DNA from: Astrothelium macrocarpum
Lineage: Eukaryota > Ascomycota > Dothideomycetes > Trypetheliales > Trypetheliaceae
Direction of reading: 5' to 3'
Length of the DNA stretch: 64,000 nucleotides
NCBI GenBank assembly: GCA_021030915.1
Contig: JAGEMR010000022.1
Location: 248,001 to 312,000 of the forward strand
The stretch's first letter is position 1; each line of letters starts with the position of its first letter. Below, piece by piece: positions 22,129 through 34,728 of the stretch. Both the position numbers and the translations under genes were made by a program. Under the pieces are notes generated by a model, which had not been told where the DNA came from, ran no database searches, and worked only from the letters and a program-made list of their open reading frames with translations.

Positions 22129-25100
22129 GCTCGCGTGAGTCGTGGAGAGGACGTTTGGGAAGAGTAGAGAAGATGGAAGATGTGATGAAACTAGATTAAG
22201 ACGAGTTATGAAGATACTTAGAGCCAGAATGAATAGCGAACAGGAGAGGAAAGCTCTCAGGAACCCAGGAGTCTGCATAAATTCATCGCGATGGACGCGT
22301 GTCTTTTTGACGCTCTAGTACGTGCAAGCTGTGCATCTCACGATTTGCATAATGTGGGGTCCATGTGTTGCATGTCCGCCCGGAACTAACCACCAACCTC
22401 CTTTCTCAATAATACTCCGTATGCAGCAGAGTAATTGCAGAGAGTTTGGCACTCGGGAACAAGAAGCACATTCGGTAGTATACAGCTTCTTGTATTACGC
22501 TTCTGTCTCAAAACTGTTTTCTTACGACGAAAAGGCCAGGCTAGAAGGCACGGACAAGGCGGATACGCTAGAGTCTCGTGCAAGTGCTATCTAACGAGTT
22601 GGTACGTTTCTCTTTCACGAATAGTGTGTCACTATTTCAGAAACCCCAATGAGTCATCACATTTACTTGCCGGCTCTCCAACACTATAATGCATCGTTAG
22701 TTACCCCTTTTTGAAAATTATGCAGGAGGCAGTAATGGCTACCAGTTCAGCCTTGACGTGCTTGTTCTTTAAAGTTTCATCTGAGCTCTGTGACTGCATG
22801 CCTCCAAATTGAGTTCACGGCATACAGTGGCGCAATCCGGCCTCACTCACTCGGCGTAGCTCAGCATTGTCGCGTGACTGCAGGACAGCACTTGCCTGCT
22901 GCGGCTCGTATGTGGCGTATCGAAGAATTACCAATTCCGACGTATACGCCCTACGTTCCAGGTGGTTTACCGAATTGAATTTCCTAGTTTAGTTAAGCTC
23001 ATGCTACTGCGCAGACAAATGATACATTGCAAGGTAGGCATTGATCTACTATGCCAGATACAAACAAAATCCATCATCTTATTAAAAGAATACAAAAGAC
23101 GCGCAATTTTTCTGTACACATCACTTTGTGCAAAGACAAACTATTTGTTCCCCTACGTAATACTCCACAATCTGAGTCGTAAATCCAGCCAAGAGCACCG
23201 ACCCGATTAGTCCCTCCGCGAAAATGACACGCACATCCAGACAGGGTTACTGAAATTTGTGGGGAGCTGCGCCGGGGAACTGGTCCCTTGCGACTTTGTG
23301 GACATATTCCAGCCATCTGGATCGTTGGATGTATCAAGGCTCACGGTGAGGTCAAGCATGAAGCCTCGATCAATGGTCTTGTCACAAACATGATGCTTAC
23401 TATTGGGGTCTCTATGCTACAAGTTACCTTCGGCTGGGCATTTGGGAATAAGTGTTTTGAAGCTGACTAGTGAAGCCTTCTGCCCGACTGGGAGTATCAT
23501 CTTCGTCATCTTGCTTAGCTCCCTACCAGTGATCGCCGACCTGGCTAGAGTGTGGACTCCATGATACACGTATCACTCTGGACGTGTTAACTGCCCGGAT
23601 GATAAGGACAATCACCTTACAATTTGAATAGCTTAGACCCTTGTCTTTCATTCAACATTACTTTTCTGGGATCGGGCTTCACTGGCTGCCCATATGCAAT
23701 GAAGACCACAAGGATTGTGCATTCACAATGTACACGTTGCCGTCGCTTTGCTTTTTTCCGCCTTTGCACACGCAATCACAGTAATCCGAATCCAGAGGCA
23801 CCACCACAATCGCCCCGTGAACCTGAACCAATTCGAATAATGTTAACATTCAACTGCTATGAGACTTCAGAAAATCTGTTAGAGGAGAATGACGGCAAGC
23901 GAAAGGCGCCAAGTTAAAAAGCAATGTCTGCGTGAAACGATAATCGGCTACATCCTAGTCCTGCATCAGATAGCACAAGTTTTTCACCTACTTTTGTTTT
24001 CCGAATCCATCCCTGCATCTCAAACCGGACTCTTCAGTGTTCGTAGGACAATCCACTAGGCAATACCTCGGATACGATACCTACATTCGGTCAAGTATTG
24101 AATGCATCTCTCCTAAATTTCTCATAACGGGGAATTCTAAGACTCCTGTGTCACTTTCCGTTTCTTGTAGTCAGTACCAAACCTCCTTTAATTTAGCTAT
24201 GTGCATCTAACGAATCGTCAAAGCTCGTGGCCTATTCCGAAAGCAGATTCGCTAGCATAGTATGTTCACTGTTAGCGATCTTGAACAATTTGTCATACTG
24301 ACGTACCGCTTTTAGCAGCCTTTCTCACATACACCTGCCGAAGTTCCCAACATACCCGAGTAAGATGCATCATTCATGAATTCGCATTCAGCACTCGGCC
24401 AAACTTTGGCTGAAGTTCCTATGTTGACAGAGGTTCCCATAGGGACGATCGCTATCCGATAAATAAATGGGGGGATTGAAACAAAAACCAGTTACATTAA
24501 TGTCAGATACAGCCATCTTGCTGGCCCAGGGGCTTCAGGAGAAGCTTACCGAAGAGCGAAATATGGAGCAGACCATAGAGGCAGATGCATAGATATCATC
24601 ACCGGTAACTTCAAAGAAGCATGTCTCAAAGTTGATACACACTGGTGGTTAGAAATTTCATTGGGCAAGAAGAAGCTCACTGAACAGCGCTAAGTGTTTC
24701 AGCAGTATGATACCGGGATTGAGCATCTTTATTAGGCAATATAATGGCAATAATAAAATAAATGACAACAACACCATCGGAGGTCATGGCACAAAGGTTT
24801 TAGGTGCATATTCCGGCATAACTATGCATTCCGTAAATCACGCAATTCGCGGTGCATTCTATGAGCAAGCCGCAGGATCACAGTGCCCTACCTCGCTAAA
24901 TAGCTACGACGTCTCTTATCTTGCTTTAGAGCTTTCTGCCAGTTCATGGGCTGATTGAGTCATAAGTGTCCTATCTGTTCCACAGAGGTCAATTGGTCAG
25001 AAATACAGAAAAAACTTCACCAGCAAAAAAAGCTATCTCAGGCTAGTACCAAATCTTTTATCCGTCTACTCTCCCTGGAAAGATGTCCAAACGAGGTCTG

Positions 25101-25598
25101 AACCCCAAATTATATGCAATGCGTAACCATCGAACACAGATCGATGATATATGGATATACTACATACACCTCGGATGTCCTTCATAGAGAAGAGTGGCTC
25201 TGATACTAACATAGCCGGCCCACACTGAGTACAATCATCATCATGTCCAGGTGAATTTCCCTTACGTCGGCCCAAAAACTCCAGGTTTCAATGAAAAATC
25301 ATCTGCCTCCCTGATCGGATTTTAGGAAAATAAAAACACATGAGACAGAGCGCCATTCAGTAATGAAATGACCGTCGAAGTTTCCTTCCTACCTGTTTTG
25401 TAGCCTTTGAGTTTTCGTGCTTTCGTGAACTGGATAACCATCAAATCGTGACGTATTATTTTGTTTTGTGCTATCGATCAGGAGAATAGACTGAGAAAAT
25501 GCTATTGTGCATCGTGGGCCGTAAGCCAATCTGTCGTCTACCTGGTATGGGCCGACAATCTGCAAGCATAATTAGTAGCAGAAACGCGTAAAATGAGG
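22129..25598. other. Gene-poor region
   Basis: 3.5 kb between the Met22 start and the stop of the PTH11-like gene. Only short ORFs without recognisable domains are present (the longest about 95 codons). The first ~200 bp must contain the Met22 promoter. No element with clear termini was found. Confidence 0.45.
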
Positions 25599-26879
25599 TT
25601 ACAAACGTTTACAGGTTATCGCCCGAGATGCAAATCGCTGAGAATTCCCTATCGATCCTCTTTCTTGCTTCGTCTCATGCAACTCCACTTCAATATCTCT
25701 TCGAACCACAATATCAGTTGGAGTTCCCGTCTGCCTTGCTCGCTCGGGTAACTCAGTAATGGGGGAATATGACGAGCATTCAGTTTCTAGCCCCTTGAAA
25801 TCGTTCTCTACCTGCCGTTCATCCACACTGTCAAGCTTGACCAAGACCTCCCTTCCTGATTCGAGTGTTGATGTGTCATCCTGCCCTGGTAATGGCGGTA
25901 GTATCTTGTTTCTAGAGTTGCTTCCGCTTGTATCGAATAATCCGGCAGAAAACTCTAAATTGTCTGTCCCTTTCCTGGTGGCTCGCGAACGCAGGAGAGG
26001 CCGGTATGTTGGCAAGCAAGCAGAAAGCACTGCAATGCAAATTTCCACCTCCGATATAGTAAGGGTTCCAACGTTCGACCAGCTCTCATCTTCCATTGAA
26101 AACCGAGCTGCAAGCGCTACGCGCGCAATAGATATACTTGTAACAATGCCACCAAGACCGAATGTTGCGATGACTTCCAGCCGCTTGCAGAGTGGGAGGC
26201 TGAGACTCCAGACGAACGGAATTGGCATCATCAGAAGTATAGCATCAGTGATGACATTGACTATGCCGCCGAAAACCGTGGTAACGGTGAGATTGATGCA
26301 TTTCACTGGCTGACTGTCTATGAAGTTGTTGATGGGAAGGCACTGCATAACGAGAATAATCGCCTGGATGATGGAAAACAAGATAGTGAAGGCGCCGAAG
26401 GCAATTGATAATTTGTAAAGGGTTTGTGATGGAAAGATTCGATGATAGAGAAAGAGCACGGAGATTTTGATGGGTGGCAGGCTGAGGGTGTAGAGAACTT
26501 CTGCCGCAATAGTCCCCTGGAGCAAAGATCTGGGATTAGGAGCGATGATGATATGTCTGCCAAAGCCATACGCAATCATGAGATGCGCTGCGATGTGTGA
26601 ACCAGTCACCATGATCTGTCGGCATCGTGACACCGTAAGCAGAGTAATATGACATCGGCCACACTCTCTCTAAAGCCTTACCAAGCCCAGTATTATCAAG
26701 TAGTCATCGTATGATATACGATTTCTTCCTTTCCATCGTGCCAAGAAGCGCAGGCCAGCGGATATATAGGCAATCACAATCGAAATAATCAATAGAGCAC
26801 GGATGAGAGGCTGGGCATTGTCGTTAATGTGCGCTCTCATGTACGCGATATCCTGAGGTGAAGTAAGTTCGTGGGACAT
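25599..26879 (-). CDS. PTH11-like seven-helix integral membrane protein
   Basis: Exons 26879..26682 and 26615..25599 (66-nt intron) give 404 residues. The first exon holds helix 1 (ALLIISIVIAYISAGLRFLA) and the motif ISYDDYLIILGL; the second has helices 2-7 including HLMIAYGFGRHI, KISVLFLYHRIFP, VFGGIVNVITDAILLMMPIP, GLGGIVTSISIARVALAA and ISEVEICIAVLSACLPTYRP. DDYL in helix 2, a GxGRH turn and the late E..I.....CLP.Y.P motif are typical of the fungal rhodopsin-like domain family around PTH11 receptors. The tail is hydrophilic and Ser-rich. It probably senses surface or nutrient cues at the plasma membrane; the ligand is unknown. Confidence 0.88.
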
Positions 26880-28999
26880 GACTGTGAAGTGTTGATATTG
26901 CTAGTAACAAAAGTGAAGACGTAAAAAGTATGTGGAGGTATAGGAGCATCGCAGCTCGAGGGGTTTTATTGACAATACGCAATCGCTACCAAAAGCAAGC
27001 CATTGTAAGTGTCACATATTTCCACTATGTGGTATCGAGCGAATCATTGCGGTTGTCTCCTTACTGACGCCTGATCCAGGTCGCGCACCTATCTTGCCGG
27101 TGTGGGGGGGTGGTGGGGGATGAAAACAGGAAGCTGTAAGAACAAGGGCCAACAAACTCAAAACCATCGCTATTGGGCCTGAAGATTGCTCGGTTCGACT
27201 CTTCATTCATGGTCGCGCGCTTAGCATGCTCGACTGGTGGTCGCAAGAGTCTGGAAGAAATACTTTACGATCAAAAATCTCAAATGATTTCAACGAAATA
27301 GCGCTGATGGAGACGCTATGATTTGTCGCACCGTAGCGATCCTCTTACCATCTGTATAAGCAATGGCGTCACGTTCGTATTTCTCCGAGGGACTTTCTTG
27401 GGTCGATCCGGCCATAAAAAGCGATACGAGCCTGATGCGTTTTGGCGACGTAAAGGATCGATTGGCTGCGGGAATTTAATGCGAAACTTTCGGTTGCCGT
27501 GGAAAGGAGTATCAGAAGATCTTGACGAGATATTGCTGCCGGTCATATCTTCGTCAAGCTCGATCGAATAGCATTGCGTTATCGAATAAGCTTTGTGGCC
27601 AACTGCGGTATCCAATAGCCGCAATGAGATCCTGTATGAAGGTGTGTGTATATCTGCATGACACCCCATCCCAAGCAGAGCAACACCTGCTGTAAAGGTT
27701 GTGATAGAGTTAGCGCTAGACTAAAACGGCACTAGCATGCGAGCATAACGAGTCGAATATAGTAGCTAGATATACAGACCGGGTACACTTCCGACGCACA
27801 AAGCATAAGTGCGGCAAAGGGTGCCAGCTCCAGGGTCCAGCTGTCAGGCTCGCTACATGAGTGGAGTAAAGTTCATGGTCTTATGACAGTCGTGTTCCAG
27901 ACTTGATCGGTGTCGTTACATCCAGTTATACGGTTTCCGTGGTTGGGCATAGATTTGAGCTTGTCTTGCGGTCTACTCCTTCAGACACGGGACATGCGGG
28001 GTGGTGCGGCCCGTGGCCAAGTTTTTGACAATCATGGTATCATTAGATACAGAGAACCATGCTTAATCTCGGTGCCGGCTCATCCTGCTCTTAGAGAGAA
28101 ACACCATTTTTGTACCCAGAGTCATGTGGGAAGGTGGTTGTTCATCAAGCACTAAGAGTTGTACACGCCTTGCTCAGTAGGGTTGACTACCCTGGCTTAC
28201 TGATAGGACTGGCTTGCTTGTGGATTACCTTGCGTGGATACGGGTACAGTCTTCCGTCGGATATAAAGGATTCTGAAATTGCGATTCGGATGTATAAACC
28301 TTGCTTCAATACTGCCAAGTCAAATCAACGCTAGTTTGTCTCCACCTTATGTCTTTGAACCGATGAGAAGCGAGAGTTGTGGAACTCATAGACAGCGTTG
28401 AGAGCATATTCTAGCCCTGTAGAATCGAGAACCTCAGAGTAGACGACTTGTAGATTAGAGTTTGGTACTGGCCCTCGATATTCTCTTCCTCGTCTACTTT
28501 CTACTTTTGCTTGCCATCTGGTTTTGCTGAGGCGCATTCAGATCTTTTCAGTACCTCCGTCTGACCTGGCATAATCGGTCATAAGTTCTCATCTGAGCTA
28601 CATCATGGCTAGCCCTATGCAGAACTTCCTCCCTTGGCCATAGCAATGAAGGGATGGGCATTGAACAAAGATGCAATTGCTTCTGAAACATGAGCTCTTG
28701 CATGAGAATGAACCTATGGGCGGATGAACCGGCTACCCTCAGAGCTACTGGAGGAAAGTCTTGACTCTTTGATTGTAATCCCTACTTTCTTCTCCTTTGC
28801 CTCTTTTGTTCGGTCATTCACCAGTCTTGGTACGAGAGAAACGTCCACTGACAACAGTGCTTAGAAGCTCACTTGTGCCGTCGAGACTACCTTCCATTGC
28901 TATCTCAGTGCGTCTTGCCCTGTTGGCTCTGTTCTCGGCTTCTTAGCGTAAGAATATACCCGCAACAGCGGTTACACTGCTCCTGACCCGATCGGACTG
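26880..28999. other. Gene-poor region
   Basis: About 2.1 kb. It starts with the PTH11-like promoter. A 117-codon minus-strand ORF (27316-27669) has no recognisable domain. The rest shows no structure I can support. Confidence 0.4.
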
Positions 29000-29821
29000 C
29001 TTACTCTATTGAAACCCTCTAGAATTTTCGACTCAGCAACTGCACGTGGCTGTGGTGATAATCGTTGATGCCAAGCACTGGGTCGAAATGTTGGGTTCGC
29101 CACGTTTTAATCCAATGTTCATTTTCGTCTGCAGTATTTCTGAGGAGGCCCTAAGGCACGAATCCTTTGTATCCAATCATGATCACCGGGAACATATTTA
29201 TCACACTATGATGACTGAAGTTCTTATACGAAAAGGACGCATACTCTTGAAGTCGGGACTCCTTTCTGGGGTCGTAGGTGTTCGAGTATGCTAGTTTTGG
29301 ATTGAGTTTCATGGCTTGGCGAAGGCGAAATGTTAAGTCTTGATCTATTATGGGTGCAGAGAAGAATCCTACGGTACTCAAGAAGACATCCTCATTCCCG
29401 ATTTGTCGGAAGAACTCGAATAGGCTGTGTATGGCTTAGTTGGCATCGATCAAGGCCTGGTATTCGGCCAAAACGTTTTCAGTGGAAATTTCCAAATTTT
29501 TGGCTCTCAACAACCAAAACTCGAAAAGCACGTTGGTCAAATGGCGCATTTTTCCTCACAAGATACAGATCTACTCATTGTAGATGGCATAACGTCCCAT
29601 AGATTTCTGAGAATCAGATTAAGCGGTGAAAATGAAATGCACACATCCGCTTTCGATGGTACAAGGAGAAGCGGCTTCCATTCTTCTAGTAGAGTTTGGG
29701 TCGGCATTTGGTCACAAATCGATGGCCCTTCCACGCTGAAAGCAAGCTTTTCGCCAAATCTTTTCGGATTTCCCACCTCTGCATCCTGAGTGTCGCCAAA
29801 AAATAGCCTATACCAATCCAA
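29000..29821 (-). pseudogene. Decayed protein-coding sequence of unknown family
   Basis: On the minus strand a protein-like frame can be followed: from 29821 an open stretch with KPLLLVPSKADVCISFSP, then after a frame change NVLFEFWLLRAKNLEISTE, then in one frame FEFFRQIGNEDVFLSTVGFF, KLNPKLAYSNTYDPRKES and HWIKTWRTQHFDPVLG. That last frame is cut by TAA (29438-29436) and TAG (29153-29151), exactly 95 codons apart, each one C-to-T step from a Gln codon in CpA context. This suggests a RIP-damaged gene or repeat. The family was not recognised. Confidence 0.45.
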
Positions 29822-30941
29822 AAAATACCATCACTGTTCGCTGAAACATAACCTCATTTTCTCCTTCGCAGTTATTGACATCTGCTGTCTAAAGTCTGGA
29901 CAAATATCGATGAGCTTTTTTGTTGGGGGTATTTCAAGCAAATTCCATCAATCTCGGCTATATAGATATTTCTTATGAGGTCACAAATCTAAATATATAT
30001 TTCCGTCCTTTTCTAGGTTTATTGAGGATATTTGTAGGTGGATTTTAATTTCGCCGTTCTTGAAGCAAGTTTGTGCCAAGAACGAGTCGTATGACTGCTA
30101 AAATTTTGTCGTTCACTGGTAGTTGGTATCCTTCGCGATAGGTCCGAACCCGATCGATCCTTTGTTGTATACTCGACACTCCACGGGGGATTTTCTATTG
30201 GCGTGCCACTGTCTGAACCGAGTGCTACACCGCTCTGATGGTCGAAAGGGACCTTCTCGATGATACGTAAGACTTTTTCGCTTGGCTGAGGTTCTTCGCC
30301 TATCTGAGGCGGCCGCCTAGGTTCAGTTTCTTCGTCCGTCTGAGTCGGCTACCAAGGTTCGATGAAAGGTCTTTTCTTCAAGGCTCATCTTGGTTTAGCT
30401 AATGGAGTCTGTGTTTGCCTAAGGTCTTCGAGCGAATGCGACCCATACACTGTCAGTGTAGGATCCTCGATCCTATCGGAATAGAACACAGTTGAATGTG
30501 TAAGCATATTTGCGGCACGTACATTGCTTTGGCCATTCGCTTTGGCTGTTTCCTTTGACGAGACTTTGTCTTTTTGAGAACTTGCCTTTTCGAGGACACT
30601 TGAACCATTTAGATTTCTTTGGCACGCGAACGAGCGTCTGCCGCTCTCCTTGATAATAGCCTTGTCTCCGGACGCACCCAAATCAAATCGACTTTTTGGA
30701 TATTGTATGTTCCTCTCCAGGACCATCTGAAGCAACGCGGAGATGGTTGCCCTGGATATCATACAGTAGGGTTAGCTATGATCCCTCCGAGTAGTATGAG
30801 GTATTGTCACGTCATGTATGTATAATCATGACGTGGTGAGGACAGTAGTTGAGTAGGAACGGTGATTTTTGCTTCATCTTTGACTAAGTCTGGGTGTGGC
30901 GTAATCAATAGATGCAATCGTAGATCGCTAACAGGCAGGGC
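29822..30941. other. Gene-poor region
   Basis: About 1.1 kb. No gene model supported; a 125-codon minus-strand ORF at 30385-30762 has no recognisable domain. Confidence 0.35.
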
Positions 30942-31179
30942 CAGAGTTTTCAAGGATAATGCATTATGCAATGCAAAGGATTTGCATTATTCAAATCCCG
31001 AATATCCTCCAATCATCAACCTCCGATATCCGAACTTCGATTATGTACACGTCGGAGAAACAATTCAAAGCGAGAAATGCGGCATTTGTACTTTGAATAA
31101 CACTTTGCATATGCATTATTCAAAATCTGCATTATGCAAAGTATTCATATTCGTATGCAAAGTATCCTGGAGAACCCTA
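30942..31179. mobile_element. hAT-type MITE (238 bp)
   Basis: The ends are inverted copies: left CAGAGTTTTCAAGGATA, right (reverse strand) TAGGGTTCTCCAGGATA. Both begin with the YARNG pattern of hAT transposons. Eight bases flank each end: GGCAGGGC (30934-30941) and GCCAGGGC (31180-31187), a 7/8 match, fitting the 8-bp target duplication of hAT elements. The interior has repeated TGCAAA / TTTGCA and GCATTAT motifs on both strands, like subterminal transposase-binding repeats. There is no coding capacity. Confidence 0.75.
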
Positions 31180-31187
31180 GCCAGGGC

Positions 31188-31478
31188 AACTTGGGAGAGA
31201 AGGAAATGGCATAGGCCAGATTGTCAAAGTGTTGGGATTTATTATATTGAGCTGAGTTGTAAAGTCAACGTGGAGCAGCAGCAGTAGCGGATCTAGGATA
31301 TACATACTACGATCAAACAAGGTTACCACTACCACGTATCATTGGAGCTGGATCCCAACTTAGCACTTTCCTGAAAATGTATTCAATCGATTATGTAATA
31401 AGAATGGATGGTATATTTTCGGATTCATAAATTTTGGGATTCAGCGTCGCTACTTTACCAGCACTTGCACTCTGAGCT
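31188..31478. other. 3' flank of the Zn2Cys6 gene
   Basis: Short AT-leaning spacer between the MITE and the stop codon of the regulator. Nothing recognised. Confidence 0.35.
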
Positions 31479-34255
31479 CTAGAGCGGGCCAGAGCGTGTA
31501 TCTCGCTCCAAGCCCTTAGCAAACTCAAACCAGCTGTTCCAGTTCACTTCACCATCCAAATCCATATCGGCATCAAGGAAATCCACATCCAAGTTTGGCA
31601 GCGACTCAACTGAAGGACCAGCATCACTTAATGGCCAAGGGACAAATCCTGATCCAATGTTCTTTACCTCTAGCCATTCGTTGGCCGAAGAGACTGCAGG
31701 AAAAGCTTCATATGAGGGCTCGTCAACATGTCTGAGGAGCAATTCAGTTGAGATGTCCATCGACGTGGCTGTATCTTGATTACTTGTGTTGAGATTGTCC
31801 TTTGCCAGAGTCTCGTCGACCTGTTGTTGGCTTATACCAAAATGTATAGGCTCGAAAGCTTTTCTGGCGCTCAAACCACCTGAATCACGCGTAAAAGCTG
31901 GTTTCACAACTGGCTGATTTGTGTGATTTAGATTTGGCGGCGAGCCAGCAAGATCAGCCTGAGAATTTCCAGATATTATGATGCTTTTTTCGGAGGCGTT
32001 TGACAAGGCTACGAGCTGGCGCCATCGCTCACGAAAAAGCTTTGCGCTTTGCCCGTTTGGAAACGGCCCAGAGCTTGACGGGTGTGGTAATTTCTGATCT
32101 TCCACATCTATCCCAGTAGCGGCTTCGCGATCAGCACGCAGCCGATAGAGCTCGGCATCGCGATGCTTGCGAGCTTTTCTCATCAGCTTTCGCAACGGAA
32201 TCCAAATGCGGGAATTTTTGTCTGCGTGAGTCTGGGCTGGAATCAACCAACTACTGTGAAGTGCGACCCAAGCCCTCTCGACAAGGGAAGACCAAGGACG
32301 TTGCGAGATTTCAATTAGAAGATAAACGATGGCATACCAATGGGTATAGGTTTGGTAGACCCATCGCCACTGCCGACAGGCTTGCCTGCTGTTCAATTCG
32401 TGGTTATATTCAGCAACTTCAATTGCCGAAATGAACAACTTGCATCCTATTTCATCCGAGAGATGGGCATCCGGATAAGGGGACAGAACAGGAAGGAAAG
32501 TCAAGAGCGTCATCTTGGCCATGGAGAGGCGTGCAACGGTGACGCCAACCCAGTAGACCACATCGGCCGATTCCATCGAATGCTGAAGGTAATGCAGTTC
32601 TAATTTCTCGTAAATTTGGTTCAACAGACGGCGTTGGTCTTCTAGACCTTCCACACCATCACTTATCCGAGCCGTCATCTGGATCTGAATGTTGGTCATT
32701 TCAGCAATGAGACGTGGAAGCGTTGAGTCTGTCACGCCATGGCGTTCAATGGGGGTCTGCTTAGATTCAGCATGGACGTCTGCATCGTTGATATTCAGGG
32801 GAATTCGAGTATCGAAGCTGCCGCTTGTGATAGTTAGGTCTGTTCCTTGGTCTTGCGCTGCTCTCGCATCCAACATGCACACCGTCCACCAGATCCTTCG
32901 TCGCATCTCAATCTCGAAAGGAGAGAGGTGATCAAATCGGGATCCATCTCGCTGCAGCCCAAGGTATTGGGCCATACGAACCAGAAGCCCAACCATCATC
33001 CACACAAACCTCGGGCTATCGTTCCGGCGAACAAGACAAAGAAAAAGGCAGAATGCTTGAACTAGTACAAGATCGGGATTATTCAGGAAGTCGGCCTTTG
33101 CAAGGGCATGCTCCAAGCCGAGTCGGTATTTTAGACACAGATCTGTTTTGGAGGAGGCAAAGTTGGTTATGACCTGCCCGAGAGTAAATTGATGTACATC
33201 TCAAGTACACTTGCTTGAGCCGCACTATTGGAATCCAATCACTCACCTCATCTTCTTCCATGGAGGCTATAGCGGCATAGTAGATCGAGAACATCAACGC
33301 TTCATCAGATGACGTGAGTCGCGCCACACTGCCGTCTCGCAGATCGCGGACCGTCTGGGTCACGGTTGGCATATGCACAACACGTAGCAAGACGTTCACA
33401 TTTTCTGAGAAAATTTCTAGCAGAAAAGGGATCTGGGATGGAAGTGGGTGTAAATCGCGAATATCGGGACTCGATGAACTCAAGTTATGACGGAAGAAGA
33501 ATGCATGGCGTTCCGACGATGTCCTTCCAAGTTCTAGGTCGAACACCTTTTTAGGCGATGCGTCGTCCGTTGAGCTATCAGATTCATTTCCATCTAGGCC
33601 ACGGGTGTCCATCTTTAGGTTGTCAAGCTACCACAAATCTCAGCGAGCCATATAGAGAATTGTGATGGCGTGCCTACAACGGTCGGCATACCTCGTCATT
33701 AATGCGAGACCAAAAGCTGCTGCCCACATAGCGGATGCGACTGGCATCCTGAACTACCAGTCGACCAAACTGCTCATGGACATCCGTAAAGTGCCTCTCT
33801 GGTGAAATCTGTCTTCTGTGCTGATCCGCATCACGATTCTGGGTGGAACGGTCGGGCGAATTGCTCATAGATGAACCACCACCGGTCGAACTCGTTGCTG
33901 CACGTGCCTGCTCTAGTTGTCCACTCAGCTCCTTGACCATATCCTCGACATTATGCAATCTTTTCAGGACCCGATCGATGTCCAGATCGGCGTCTCGCGG
34001 TGTTGCAGCGTCCCATGTTGCGGCGTTATCGGCGTGGCTTTCGAAACGTCGAGCCCAACGTGGCAGCCGGTTAGTCGATGGAAATACACACGTAGTATTT
34101 GCCCGGCGGCAGTTCGAACATGGCGACTGCTTGTCGCATCGAACCTTGCGTGTGCGGCATATGATGCAGCTGCGCGCCTTTGACGCAGGTACCGTCGGTG
34201 TCGCGTCGCTAAGCTTCGCGTACTTTTCGGAGCTGGGAGCCGAGCCTGCTGCCAT
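31479..34255 (-). CDS. Zn2Cys6 transcription factor with fungal-specific regulatory domain
   Basis: Exons 34255..33692, 33627..33247 and 33173..31479 (introns 64 and 73 nt) give 879 residues. The binuclear cluster is complete: CIICRTRKVRC then CSNCRRANTTC, i.e. C30, C33, C40, C46, C49, C56, with a Lys/Arg-rich first loop. It is followed by a basic linker and a short helical region (LKRLHNVEDMVKELSGQLEQ) that could dimerise. The middle homology region covers about residues 240-650 (HPLPSQIPFLLEIFSENVN, FVWMMVGLLVRMAQYLGLQR, EIEMRRRIWWTVCMLDARAA). The C-terminus is acidic with aromatic residues (LDADMDLDGEVNWNSWFEF) and looks like an activation domain. The frame extends upstream only to a TTG, so ATG 34255 is chosen; an upstream leader exon is possible. 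It is divergent from the dienelactone hydrolase gene. Confidence 0.92.
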
Positions 34256-34531
34256 GATCACACCGCAACCGCAGGTCCCTGGGACATGTTGCAGTCGAGA
34301 CAGTGATTTGCTTCCTGCGATCGACAATCAATAATTCGGGTCTTCAAGAGGCAGATGCTCATCTCTTTGTTGCCTGCTCTACTGGCTTTGGAATGCAAGA
34401 GCGGAGTCCAACTCCTGTACGCTAACCTTGCATCCCGTTGCCGATGCTTACTGACTAATCCATAATCTACCAATAGCGACAGTGGATTTGCCCAGAAGGG
34501 TCAATACAACACTATAACATTTCACATATAT

Positions 34532-34543
34532 TTTACGTGTAAA
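34532..34543. promoter_or_regulatory. Inverted repeat TTTAC-GT-GTAAA
   Basis: Perfect 5-bp arms with a 2-bp spacer in the divergent promoter. The binding factor is unknown; it may be AT-driven chance. Confidence 0.35.
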
Positions 34544-34570
34544 CTTTGCAAGCTGTTGTAAAATTTACGG

Positions 34571-34587
34571 AACTTTTGGCAAAAGTT
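34571..34587. promoter_or_regulatory. 17-bp palindrome in divergent promoter
   Basis: AACTTTTGGCAAAAGTT: perfect 8-bp arms around one central base. Its length makes chance unlikely; possible operator or small hairpin. Confidence 0.5.
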
Positions 34588-34614
34588 GAGATGCGCTACT
34601 TTGGGATGGAACTT

Positions 34615-34628
34615 CACCGAATTCGGTG
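34615..34628. promoter_or_regulatory. Candidate Zn2Cys6 binding site CCG-N4-CGG
   Basis: CACCGAATTCGGTG is a perfect 14-bp palindrome containing CCG-N4-CGG (34617-34626), the everted half-site arrangement known for the Leu3-type class of Zn2Cys6 factors. It lies 360 bp before the regulator start and 261 bp before the hydrolase start. Confidence 0.55.
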
Positions 34629-34720
34629 CAGAAAGCTTGGCTAAAGTATCAATGCTTACGCTCATGGTTGCCGAGTTGTGTGCGAGATGATAGCGCGAGA
34701 TGATACCGAGACATGAAATG

Positions 34721-34728
34721 TATATATA
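34721..34728 (+). promoter_or_regulatory. TATA box of the dienelactone hydrolase gene
   Basis: TATATATA, 161 bp before the hydrolase ATG, leaving room for a leader of roughly 120-130 nt. Confidence 0.5.
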
